From Myxococcus stipitatus (GTDB lineage: Bacteria; Myxococcota; Myxococcia; Myxococcales; Myxococcaceae): a stretch of DNA of 64,000 bases. The notes under the pieces were generated by a model. It made no database searches. It had not been told where the DNA came from and was given only the letters and a program-made list of their open reading frames with translations. Where the stretch lies: the NCBI RefSeq assembly GCF_021412625.1, contig NZ_JAKCFI010000005.1:186001-250000 (forward strand), in the 5' to 3' direction. This document shows, piece by piece, positions 38,871 to 47,164 of the stretch; the first letter of the stretch is position 1, and the number at the start of each line of letters is the position of its first letter. Position numbers and translations under genes: made by a program.

Positions 38871-38877
38871 TGCCGTC

Positions 38878-39633
38878 ATGACGATGCATCACGGCTTCGT
38901 GGCTTACGACCTCCGAACGACGGACCCGGACGCGGCGGGAGTCTTCTACACCCGCTTGATGGGCTGGCGTCTCGAGCACACCCCGGATGGGGGCCAGGTG
39001 TTCTTCGCGGGCTCCCGGGCGTTCGGAGGACTCCAGCTCCTCCCCGAGCGCGCGAGGTCCCAGGGGGCGCCGGCCCACTGGCTCGGCCATCTCGGAACCG
39101 AGGACGTGGAGGAAACCCTGCGTCGCTTCGTGGGCCATGGGGGCCAGCAACTCGGGCCTGTGCGACAGGAGGCCACGGGGAGGCGTGTCGCGCTCTTGAA
39201 GGACGCACAGGGGGCGGCCGTGGCGCTCAGCGACGCGACACCCGGCTCGGGTGTCCCGCCGTTCGAGTGGCATGAGCTCAACACCACCGACCGCGAGCAG
39301 GCCTGGGCCTGCTACTCCGGATTGTTCGGCTGGCGCACGACGTCGTCCGTGGAGCTGGGCCCGCCCTTCGGCAGGTACCAGTGCTTCACCTGGGATGACG
39401 CGCGGGGCGACATGGGTGGAATGGTCGACTCGGCCCGGCTTCCGGGCGTCCACACCCACTGGCTCTTCTACCTGGGTGTGGAGAACCTCACCGAGACCCT
39501 GGGACGACTCGAGCAGCTCGGTGGCCGGACCATGAACGGCCCCATGCGGGTCCCGAGTGGCGACTGGGTCGCCCAATGCGAAGATCCACAGGGGGCCGCC
39601 TTCGCGCTGCGGCAGCGCGGCCATCGGGAGTGA
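38878..39633 (+). CDS. VOC-family (glyoxalase/dioxygenase-like) protein, two modules
   Basis: A protein of about 251 residues with two beta-alpha-beta-beta-beta modules: GFVAYDLRTTDPDAAGVFYTRLMGWR (first) and FEWHELNTTDREQAWACYSGLFGWR (second). This is the VOC fold of glyoxalase I, bleomycin-resistance proteins and extradiol dioxygenases. Start is uncertain: ATG 38878 or 38884 gives the family N-terminus (MTMHHGFVAYDL); an ATG at 38791 is in frame. No strong ribosome site is seen at either. The fourth palindromic motif directly abuts the start, suggesting tight control. Function is unknown. Confidence 0.8.
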   Translation: MTMHHGFVAYDLRTTDPDAAGVFYTRLMGWRLEHTPDGGQVFFAGSRAFGGLQLLPERARSQGAPAHWLGHLGTEDVEETLRRFVGHGGQQLGPVRQEATGRRVALLKDAQGAAVALSDATPGSGVPPFEWHELNTTDREQAWACYSGLFGWRTTSSVELGPPFGRYQCFTWDDARGDMGGMVDSARLPGVHTHWLFYLGVENLTETLGRLEQLGGRTMNGPMRVPSGDWVAQCEDPQGAAFALRQRGHRE

Positions 39634-39644
39634 GACGCCCGTCC

Positions 39645-41285
39645 TCAAGGCGTCGTCAACAATGCGCTGTACGCCTCCGCCGTCCCTTGAGGCAGGCCGC
39701 TCAGCGAATAGTACGGGCTGTGTTTCGGATCGTGCCCCGCGATATCCATGGCCGTCACCTGGATGCGGTGGATGGCGTGGGGCTGCAGCGTTCCCGGAGG
39801 CAACCTCAGCTGAGTCGACGAGGCGGGCAGGCTGAAGGTCCTCCAGGGAATCATCCGGCCGAAGCCCACGCTCTCATCGTAATAGGAGACCGTCACCTTG
39901 TAGCCGGTGGGGGTCCCCAGCTCGGGCGGCAGCCACGCGAGGACGGGGCTCTCCCCGCTCACCTGTCGCTGGCTCCAGGCATCGAGGCCATCGATGGTCA
40001 ACGCCCGAACGGGGGAGATTCGCGGACGGATGGGGGACGCCGCGAGCAACTCCGCGACGTCACGCGTCGCGGCGCTGAAGACGCCCTGGCGGAAGATGCG
40101 GTTGCTGCCGTCCGGGAGGACCTCCTGCAGCCGGATCGACTGGTGCGCGGCCCCCACCCGGAGCCAGCTCTCCGGGTACGGCAGGCCATACGCGAGGTTC
40201 CGCGAGAAGTCGAAGGTGCTCCCGCTCGGCAGCCCGAGTGACAGCAAGGTCCCCGAGTACGACAACCAGCCCGCCTCGACACGGTTCGCCCCGGCCTCGA
40301 TGAGGAGCTGCGGCGTGGTCGGCGTCGCGGAAGGATGGCTCTGCGTGGCGCGTGCCACGAACTCGGACACACGCCAGTCGATGGACAGTGGCCTCGTCGG
40401 AACGGGCTGCATGCCGCCATGGAGCTCCAGCGGCGTCACGCCGTCGGGAAGGAAGTCGAACGGCGCCAGCGCCAGTCCCCGCACGGGCGTGCTGTAATAC
40501 AGCGCACGGCCATCCGGCGTGGTGCCCGCGCTCACGCCCCCCAGCTGGCTCACGTAGAGCCCGTCCCCCTTCGCGCTCTCGAAGGCGGCGAAGGGTTCGA
40601 ACATCGAGTAGCCCTCCGCCAGGTCCGTGGAGAGCTGCGTCTGCCCCGTCGCGGGCTCGTCGAAGAGGGAGACCTCGGCCACGACGCCATTCATCGGCCC
40701 CACGAACTCCAGGAGCGAAGCCGTTCCCGTGGGCCCGCCGTATGGCACCCAGGGCGCCAGGTTGGACAGCTGCAGGTCCAGGGGCAGCACGTCGACCTCC
40801 GTGGAGACCTTGCCCTCCCTCCCGATGAAATCCATGCCGAGATCCACCGTCCGCGCATCCGTGACGGTGAACCCGCTTCCACGTCCAAGATAGTAGGTCG
40901 TGCCCACGGGGACGCCGGTGAAGACATACCCATCGGGCGTGGCAATCCCATCCTTGCGGATGAAGCCTCCTGCATCGGGAACGAGCAGGTACGGAGGTCG
41001 GGACGACAGGTCCTGCGCGCGCACCGCGTAGCCAACGGGTGTATGGAAACGCTCGGTGGCCCACACGCGCACCGTGTCATCGGGTACGTCCCGCGCGAAC
41101 GAGGACCTCGCGACAATCACGTCTCGAGTTCCCGCACCGCGTCGAGCGAGCGTGCGAACTGTAGCCAGGGGGTCCGACACACGGCGTGACGCCACGGCGT
41201 GAAGGCCCTGGCGCCGCCGGGGATTCGGTGGTGAGGGTTCGCCTCCCCCCTGCTCAGAACTGCCCGGCGAGTCCCAGGGCGGCAC
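39645..41285 (-). CDS. Secreted-type hypothetical protein with Ig/fibronectin-like C-terminus, start unclear
   Basis: Coding is convincing from about 41120 down to 39645 (over 490 residues), with beta-rich segments and a C-terminal fibronectin-type-III-like part (SPVLAWLPPELGTPTGYKVTVSYYDES..LQPHAIHRIQVTAMD). The open frame reaches GTG 41285 inside the end of the next gene, but no signal peptide or good ribosome site is seen. Myxobacterial relatives of this style normally start as lipoproteins, so the N-terminus may be lost or frameshifted. No named function. Confidence 0.65.
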   Translation of the reverse strand: MPPWDSPGSSEQGGGEPSPPNPRRRQGLHAVASRRVSDPLATVRTLARRGAGTRDVIVARSSFARDVPDDTVRVWATERFHTPVGYAVRAQDLSSRPPYLLVPDAGGFIRKDGIATPDGYVFTGVPVGTTYYLGRGSGFTVTDARTVDLGMDFIGREGKVSTEVDVLPLDLQLSNLAPWVPYGGPTGTASLLEFVGPMNGVVAEVSLFDEPATGQTQLSTDLAEGYSMFEPFAAFESAKGDGLYVSQLGGVSAGTTPDGRALYYSTPVRGLALAPFDFLPDGVTPLELHGGMQPVPTRPLSIDWRVSEFVARATQSHPSATPTTPQLLIEAGANRVEAGWLSYSGTLLSLGLPSGSTFDFSRNLAYGLPYPESWLRVGAAHQSIRLQEVLPDGSNRIFRQGVFSAATRDVAELLAASPIRPRISPVRALTIDGLDAWSQRQVSGESPVLAWLPPELGTPTGYKVTVSYYDESVGFGRMIPWRTFSLPASSTQLRLPPGTLQPHAIHRIQVTAMDIAGHDPKHSPYYSLSGLPQGTAEAYSALLTTP

Positions 41286-41901
41286 CGCTCCGGTGCATGG
41301 AGACGATGGGCTGCACCGTCGCCACGGACCGTTGTTCGGCCGCGAGGGCCCAGGAGTTGGACAGCTCGTAGCCGATCAACGAGCCCGCCATGGAGAACGT
41401 CGGCAGGAGGTACTGGGAGAGGTTCTCGTGCCGTTCCGGGAGCATCTCGGCCGTCAGGAGCGCCAGCCCACTGCCCAGTCCCGCCCCCGCGACCACGGAG
41501 CCCAGACTCCCACGCCCCCGCACCGTCCGAGCCCCCCACCAGACACCTATCGGAGCGCCGATCGCCGCGCCGATGAGGAACCCTTCCTTCATGACCTCCA
41601 GGCTCGGGCGTCCCAGCGCGGGGTCGCGATCCTCCGCGTTGAGCGCGAACGACGCCCCCAGCATGCCCACGCCCATGGCCGTCGCGGACATCGCCCCTAC
41701 CTCGGCCGCGATGCGCCCCACCATCCGCCCCGTGCTCTCCTCCGTGACGCGCTTCATCGCGGCGGGGCCCGCCATGGGAGGACAGGACTCCAGTGGCGGA
41801 GCCGTGGGCTCGGCCTCCGCCAGACAGATCCCCGGAGACACCAGTACACCGCCCAGGGCCAGCGTCCGCCCCCACCGCGAAACAGTCGAGTGTGAGTTCA
41901 T
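41254..41901 (-). CDS. Secreted/outer-membrane hypothetical protein, Gly-rich
   Basis: A protein of 215 residues from ATG 41901 (MNSHSTVSRWGRTLALGG). It has a signal peptide ending at about CLAEAEP. The body has several hydrophobic Gly/Ala-rich stretches (AAEVGAMSATAMGVGMLGASF, EGFLIGAAIGAPIGVWWGA, SVVAGAGLGSGLALLTAEM), a glycine-zipper-like pattern, and ends in GLAGQF with C-terminal Phe, as in outer membrane proteins. The family is not recognised. Its end overlaps the extended frame of the neighbouring gene. Confidence 0.62.
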   Translation of the reverse strand: MNSHSTVSRWGRTLALGGVLVSPGICLAEAEPTAPPLESCPPMAGPAAMKRVTEESTGRMVGRIAAEVGAMSATAMGVGMLGASFALNAEDRDPALGRPSLEVMKEGFLIGAAIGAPIGVWWGARTVRGRGSLGSVVAGAGLGSGLALLTAEMLPERHENLSQYLLPTFSMAGSLIGYELSNSWALAAEQRSVATVQPIVSMHRSGAALGLAGQF

Positions 41902-42032
41902 GCCCACGGGCGACTGCAATTGACGGCCCACCACGGGCCTCCCCGCGGCGGCCCAGCGAGCGTGCATCCCGCTGCACATCCCTCACGATGCCGTGCACCC
42001 GGCTGCGCCGACGTGGCACACTTCGTCCGGAC

Positions 42033-42437
42033 CTACCGCTGGAGGGCCGGCGCGTCCTCCTCCGGAGGCGAGTCCTTCCAGACCACGAAGCGGGCTTCGT
42101 ACTCACGCACCTGCAGACGCCCAGCCACCATCCGCTCGAAGGGGCGTGGCAACACCACCGCGTCCGCGCCGGCCCGACACGCGGTGTCCTGGAGCAACGC
42201 CTTGCGCCCCTCCTTCCCCACGTACTCGTTGGCGGAGATGGGGAGCACACCCAGCACCTCGTAGGGACGTGACGGCTCGCGCTCCTCGAAGACCTCGAAC
42301 GCACAGCCCAGCTCCCGTGCGGGCCGCGCGACGAAGACATGGCGGGCCGGCGCCACGGACTGGGGAGATGGCCCGGTCACGCACGCTCCCAGACACGCGG
42401 GCAGGACCGTCACGGACACCCGCAAGAATCGACGCAT
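42033..42437 (-). CDS. Small lipoprotein of unknown function
   Basis: A protein of 134 residues. MRRFLRVSVTVLPACLGACVTG is a lipoprotein signal with the lipobox cysteine at residue 19. The mature part has YEVLGVLPISANEYVGKEGRKALLQDTACRAGADAVV, which resembles periplasmic YbjQ/DUF4156-like proteins that contain a G-A-D-A-V-V motif. The ATG at 42437 follows GGAGG 5 nt upstream. No further role can be assigned. Confidence 0.72.
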   Translation of the reverse strand: MRRFLRVSVTVLPACLGACVTGPSPQSVAPARHVFVARPARELGCAFEVFEEREPSRPYEVLGVLPISANEYVGKEGRKALLQDTACRAGADAVVLPRPFERMVAGRLQVREYEARFVVWKDSPPEEDAPALQR

Positions 42438-42524
42438 GGGACCTCCAGCGCGGATGGCGCCAACACACGCCCCGGTCGCTCGCGACGGCTCACCGACGCC
42501 GGCTACAACGCGACGGCGGCACGC

Positions 42525-44453
42525 TCATATCGGCCCACCGGCCCCGCCCGCGTTCGAGGTGCTCACCCCTCCTCCGCCGCCAGACCGGACCGCGCTGAAG
42601 TTGCCACCCGACAGCCGGTCGTAGGTGAGCAGCCGGTAGCGCCGCATCCAGTCCTCCCACGAGCCCGCCTTCGCGCCTCGCAGGTCCATGTTGTCCACGG
42701 GGAGGTATTCCCCGTTCGACGAGCGGAGCAGGTCGCCACGAACCACGGGGAGCACCCTGGACAGCTCGGAGACGAAGGAGAAGAAGGCCGGGGGCCGCAG
42801 CCCCGCCGTCTCGAGGATGCGCGGCGCGAGCATGCTGATGCTCAGGTGCAGCTCGTTCCGGGGGGTGGGGAAGTTCGTCCAGAGCACGACCGGAACCTCG
42901 GCCATCCGCTCGCGCTTCGCGTCCGTCCACGGCTCCTGGAAGAAGCCCGCCTGCCGGTAGGCCGCGTAGTCCGGCCCCAGCATCGGCAGGTGGTCGCCGA
43001 AGAGGACGAGCATCGTCTTGCGCGGACGCGCCCTGAGCCGCTGGACCAGGCGCTCCATCGCCTTGTCCGCCTTTCGGAGCTTGTTCACGTAGTTCTTCAC
43101 GAGCAGTCGACTGTCGGCGGGGAGCTTGTCACCCAGCACGTCGATCTCCTCGTCACCCGCGAGCGGCAGGTTGTAGGGCCCATGCGTGGACATCGTCACG
43201 GCCATGACGAAGTGCGACCGCTGTTCGTCGGAGAGCTCCTGGAGGATGTGGTCGACGACCTCCTCGTCCGACACCCATGGCCCTTCGAGTCGAGGGGACG
43301 GGAAGTCGACCAGGGACTGGAAGCTGTCGAACCCCAACAACGGGTACACCACGTCGCGGCTCCAGTAGAAGGCATGGAACGGGTGGATGGCCACCGTCCG
43401 GTACCCCGCGCGTCGGAACAGCGACGGCAGCGCGTCCACGGGACGCAGCAGATAGTGCTGATAGGGGAACGCGCCCTGGGGCGCGAAGGACGAGGACATG
43501 CCCGTCAGCAGCTCGAACTCCGCGTTGGCCGTCCCTCCACCGAACGAAGGACTGATGACCTCCCCCGCGCTGTGGTCCCGCATGAGAGAGCGCAGGAACG
43601 GCAGCGGGTCCGCGCTGAACGGGACGCCCAGCCGCGTCGGATCCCACAGCGACTCCGCCATCACGATGACGACGTCGATGGGCTCCTCTGGAGCGTGCGG
43701 CGCGAGGCCCGGGTCCCCGCCGAGGGCCGCGTGGACCTCCGCCTCCGAATAGCGGCTGCCTGGATCCAACCGCAGCCCCTCCCAGTTCCAGAGCATCATC
43801 AGGGTCAGCCCGTTCACCTGGTAGTTGGAACGCTGATCCCACACCTGGTGGTAGATGCCGACGCGGTTGAAGACCCGCTGGATGGGGAGGTGCTGCTGGA
43901 AGACGATGACCAGCAGGTAGGCCAGGGACATCAGCGCCAGGGCCCGGCGCACCGGCGCCTCCAACGGGTAACGAGGCCGTCCCTTCATCACCGCTCGCGC
44001 GATGGCGACGACCACGGCCACCAGCAGCAGGCCAAAGCCGAGGACCACGACCGCGCCCCCGCCGGGCAGGAGCGTCGGGGCCAGGGACGTCACCTGCCGC
44101 CACTCCAGGAAGTCCCAGGGCATCAGCGGCCGGTCGATGAGCTGGACCTTCCGGACGTGCAGCGTGGCGGTGAACGCCATTCCCGCCGCCACCAGGACCA
44201 GCGACGTCCCCAACCGCTGGGTCACCGCCCACAGCAGGCTCGCCACCGAGGCGACGACGCCCACGCTGACGACCATGGAGAAGACATTGCGCTGGCGGAG
44301 GCCCTCGAGGCCCGCGGCGGAGAAGGCCGCGATGCCCCACTCCATCGCCCACACGAGCACCACGGAGGCCAGGATGACGCCCACCCAGGGAGCCACCCAG
44401 GGGCGCGAGGACGGGAAGGTGAACGGCTGAAGAATCCGTGAACGTCGTGCCAA
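42525..44453 (-). CDS. LTA synthase/OpgB-like sulfatase-fold membrane enzyme
   Basis: A protein of 642 residues. About five N-terminal membrane helices (to about residue 235) precede a large extracytoplasmic alkaline-phosphatase-superfamily domain. Marks are DVVIVMAESLWDP, the nucleophile region GGGTANAEFELLTGM, TMSTHGPYNLP and LVLFGDHLPMLG with its metal-binding Asp-His. This fits LtaS/MdoB phosphoglycerol transferases. Start is TTG 44453, with GGAGGGG 7 nt upstream; frame extends farther but without a start site. In a Gram-negative organism the substrate is likely a periplasmic glucan or another glycan rather than teichoic acid. Confidence 0.88.
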   Translation of the reverse strand: MARRSRILQPFTFPSSRPWVAPWVGVILASVVLVWAMEWGIAAFSAAGLEGLRQRNVFSMVVSVGVVASVASLLWAVTQRLGTSLVLVAAGMAFTATLHVRKVQLIDRPLMPWDFLEWRQVTSLAPTLLPGGGAVVVLGFGLLLVAVVVAIARAVMKGRPRYPLEAPVRRALALMSLAYLLVIVFQQHLPIQRVFNRVGIYHQVWDQRSNYQVNGLTLMMLWNWEGLRLDPGSRYSEAEVHAALGGDPGLAPHAPEEPIDVVIVMAESLWDPTRLGVPFSADPLPFLRSLMRDHSAGEVISPSFGGGTANAEFELLTGMSSSFAPQGAFPYQHYLLRPVDALPSLFRRAGYRTVAIHPFHAFYWSRDVVYPLLGFDSFQSLVDFPSPRLEGPWVSDEEVVDHILQELSDEQRSHFVMAVTMSTHGPYNLPLAGDEEIDVLGDKLPADSRLLVKNYVNKLRKADKAMERLVQRLRARPRKTMLVLFGDHLPMLGPDYAAYRQAGFFQEPWTDAKRERMAEVPVVLWTNFPTPRNELHLSISMLAPRILETAGLRPPAFFSFVSELSRVLPVVRGDLLRSSNGEYLPVDNMDLRGAKAGSWEDWMRRYRLLTYDRLSGGNFSAVRSGGGGGVSTSNAGGAGGPI

Positions 44454-44872
44454 CGACAGGCCCCTCCGGTCGACCCGTGGACGAGAGGAGCGGACACTAC
44501 CCGACGGACCGCCTGTCCTTCCATGAGTCCGAGAGCAGGGGTCCACGTCTCCCATTCCACGGAGCGCCAGGCGCGGCGTCCTCGGGAGCACCGAGGGAGC
44601 GGCCCTGTTCCTCCCCTGGCACCGAGCGAGCGGACCGCCCCCCGCCAGCGCGAGCTCTCGGTATCTCCCATCGAACGGAGTGCCTTGGCGCTCGGCGCAA
44701 GGGCCGACGGTCCATCCTCATCAAGCGCGGCCCAGAGCCTCCCCCGGCGGCATGGACTCCGTTTCGACCAGGGCGCGTCGGAGCCTGGCCCGAGGCTCCG
44801 ACGCACTGCGAACCCTTCAGGCACCGCCCGCGCCGACCCGCGTCGGTACACGCGCGCGGGCCGCCCGGGTCG
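44454..44872. other. Intergenic region (419 bp), nothing recognised
   Basis: This is upstream of the LTA synthase-like gene and downstream of the small DUF6289-like gene. It is GC-rich and has several overlapping short open frames with no convincing signal peptide or domain. No repeat, structured RNA or terminator was seen. Confidence 0.45.
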
Positions 44873-45139
44873 CTACTGACAGGTGCCCAGCGTGTACTTC
44901 TTGGGGTAGAGGGTCAGGGAGCCCGTGAAGACCGGAGCCTGCCCGCATTCGCACACCGTCGACCCGAGCACGGACGTATAGGTCTTGTCGTAATACTTGA
45001 TGATGTATTGCTCGTCACAGAGGGCCTGCGCGGAGACCTCGGGCGAGGCGCCCTCTCGCGAGCCCTCGTCCATTGGCTCCATGCCTCCGCAGCCCATCAT
45101 GCCCACCACCGCCAGCAGTCCTCCGAGAATGCTTCGCAT
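44873..45139 (-). CDS. Short Cys-containing lipoprotein (possibly DUF6289-like)
   Basis: A protein of 88 residues. MRSILGGLLAVVGMMGCGG is a lipoprotein signal. The mature part ends LCDEQYIIKYYDKTYTSVLGS and VCECGQAPVFTGSLTL, a pattern I associate with short secreted myxobacterial proteins with one domain of about 50 residues (DUF6289 is a guess). The ribosome site AGGAGG is 5 nt from the ATG at 45139, strongly supporting this start. Function unknown. Confidence 0.7.
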   Translation of the reverse strand: MRSILGGLLAVVGMMGCGGMEPMDEGSREGASPEVSAQALCDEQYIIKYYDKTYTSVLGSTVCECGQAPVFTGSLTLYPKKYTLGTCQ

Positions 45140-45258
45140 GCGTCCTCCTGGAACTGGATTTCAGGTGTCTACGGCGGGATGAGCGTAGGCCACGCATCCC
45201 CCATCTGGAACCCCGGCTCGGTTGACGCACCGCCTCCGTTCTCTGGGACTGGAAAGCT

Positions 45259-45786
45259 CTACTCGCGCCGCGTGTGGAGGATGGTCAGCGAGCTGGGGCC
45301 GACGTACGCGGAGATGCCACCAGGTGTCTCACACCCGAGCGAGTCAGGAGGTTCCGCGGTCCAGGTGAACACCGCCTGGGAGCCCTCGAAGAGGCCCTGT
45401 ACGACCGTGCCCCTCGCTTCGATGACGACCAGGCCGGAGGTCGGATGGACGTCGGTGGTGGCGATGACGGTGCTCGTCTCCCCTGTGTTCCAGGTGAACG
45501 ACAACACCGTCTGCGCCTCCACCAGACCGCACCCGAGCGTCGCGGTGAATGCGGGGACCACCAGCGTCGCGGACATCACATCCGGCCGCTCCACCGCCAT
45601 GCAGTACGAGAACGCGCCGTCGCCGGAGACCCTCACCGGCCGCGCCGAGGACACGAGCGCGGGCAGGAACTCCAGGGACTGGGAGCCGAAGCAGAGCGCC
45701 CCCAGTTGTTGAGCCTGGGCCGACAGGGGGGCGCCCCCGAGCAGGAGCAGGACACTCCAGGTGACGACAAGGCGTATGCGCGACAT
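45259..45786 (-). CDS. Secreted hypothetical protein
   Basis: A protein of 175 residues from ATG 45786. MSRIRLVVTWSVLLLLGGAP with cleavage after SAQA is a signal peptide. The mature part is beta-rich (LSFTWNTGETSTVIATTDVH, GSQAVFTWTAEPPDS) with three or four cysteines. No family is recognised. The ribosome site is weak (AAGGGA). The frame runs upstream of this start but lacks coding features there. Confidence 0.6.
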   Translation of the reverse strand: MSRIRLVVTWSVLLLLGGAPLSAQAQQLGALCFGSQSLEFLPALVSSARPVRVSGDGAFSYCMAVERPDVMSATLVVPAFTATLGCGLVEAQTVLSFTWNTGETSTVIATTDVHPTSGLVVIEARGTVVQGLFEGSQAVFTWTAEPPDSLGCETPGGISAYVGPSSLTILHTRRE

Positions 45787-45972
45787 CGGACGGTCCCTTG
45801 GTGACTCGAAGCGAGCGCCTCGCGCGAGCGTGCCGACGACACGCACGCGGCGCCGCGCCCGCCCCGTGGCGCCAGGCAACGTAGGTCGCGTCCCGTCACC
45901 CCGCCTCGCGGAACGCGGGCCTCCGTCCAGAACGCCACGCGACCACGCGAGTCGTCGTCCCCCAGGCGATGA

Positions 45973-46188
45973 CGGACCTGGAGGAAAGGACGAGGGCGCG
46001 TCCCACCGACTGCTGAGCCCTACCCCGGCGGGACGCCCCGAGTGCGGTTCCGGAACCTGGGAGGCACGCCCGCACTCGCGCCGCTGGAGCTGGCGAAGTA
46101 CGCGGTGACGGACGTGGGAACCCGGCTCGTCTCGAATCAGGGGGAATGGCTGTACGCAACCACTCCACTTCAACTCGTGCTGCCGTAG
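45973..46188 (+). pseudogene. C-terminal gene fragment, unknown family
   Basis: In one frame from about 46000 to the TAG at 46186 the sequence reads like a protein end: EPYPGGTPRVRFRNLGGTPA, then LELAKYAVTDVGTRLVSNQGE and WLYATTPLQLVLP. A stop lies just upstream at 45970 and no start or ribosome site is seen. It is probably the remnant of a larger gene. No family recognised. Confidence 0.35.
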
Positions 46189-46892
46189 CAGCCAGCCCTG
46201 ATGATGTAGATACCCGGCGTCGGGATCACCAACGAGATGCTCGACGCGGTCCCACACGCTCCACCAAGGTCGTCGTTGCCAGCCACATCCATTCCATTGG
46301 GATCAATCAAACGCAGGAGCGTGTTCCCAAACTCTGTCAACGCATCCCTGGAGGGCGCTCTCGGGACTCGCTCCTCTTGCACTCCAAATGCAAACATCCC
46401 CCACGCGCCAACTCCCAGCACAGAAAGGCGCGACGTCCACCACCTTCGGGGGGCGTCGCGCCAGCCCCACTTCCTTGCCTGGGATTGCCGCCAGCGGACC
46501 CATCCCGGGCGCTCCCGCGAGCCGCGTCCACTGCTTGACGCCGTTCGCGGACTGGATGGCGTAGCCCCATACCATCTTCGGCGCGTCGGCGAACGCATAC
46601 CCGCTTCATCGCCTGCGTCGCGCTGTGCGTGGACAATCAGGGCGAGTGGGCGTCATCGAACGTCGTCCAGCCCTCGTGGAGCGGGACTCAGACGCCCCAG
46701 CGTGTCGCGAGCCTTCGCCGGCCTCGTCACCGCCGGGACCCGGTTGGTGCACGTGAGCCCCTGCGCCTGCTCGCCCAGCACCCCAGCGGGAGCCACCCCG
46801 GACAACAGCTCACCGCCCTGGCGGCCCACCAAGGCAGCCAGCGCCATGGCCCCCGCCAGCAACACCGTGGTTGCGCCCTTCGGTCGCATCAT
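46170..46892 (-). pseudogene. Frameshifted remnant of a secreted protein gene
   Basis: Three minus-strand pieces in order look like one broken gene. Piece 1 starts at 46892 with a signal peptide (MMRPKGATTVLLAGAMALAA) and is stopped at 46653. Piece 2, about 46620-46440, is in another frame and includes MVWGYAIQSANGVKQWTRLA. Piece 3, about 46370-46170, is in yet another frame and ends with a pre-peptidase-C-like tail (GNTLLRLIDPNGMDVAGNDD, IIRAGCYGSTS). At least two frameshifts are needed. I infer a decayed secreted protein; function unknown. Confidence 0.45.
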
Positions 46893-47164
46893 GGTGTCTG
46901 CTCCGCGCCGGACGCGGAAGCGCGTCCCGGCCCCTTCCGGGCCACCTGTGCCCACCGGAGCTCCGGGCTACCGGCGGCCCCCACCTCCCCGCCGCGGAAC
47001 GTGACCACCCTTCCCCGGCGCCGGGGCGACGCGGGCCCTGGGAGGGGTGAGATCTGAATCAAGGTTCATCTTTTCCGGCACTTGGAAGGACGCTCGCGTC
47101 TGCACGCACTGCGTCGAGAGAATCGGCCTTGCCCGCGAGGGACCAAACCCCTTGAATCGCGCGC

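Noticed and set aside
38601..38876. Repeated motifs considered as a CRISPR array
   Set aside because: Copies are imperfect (33-37 nt with many changes) and separated by 40-50 bp of unequal length. No cas gene is near, and they sit before a gene start.
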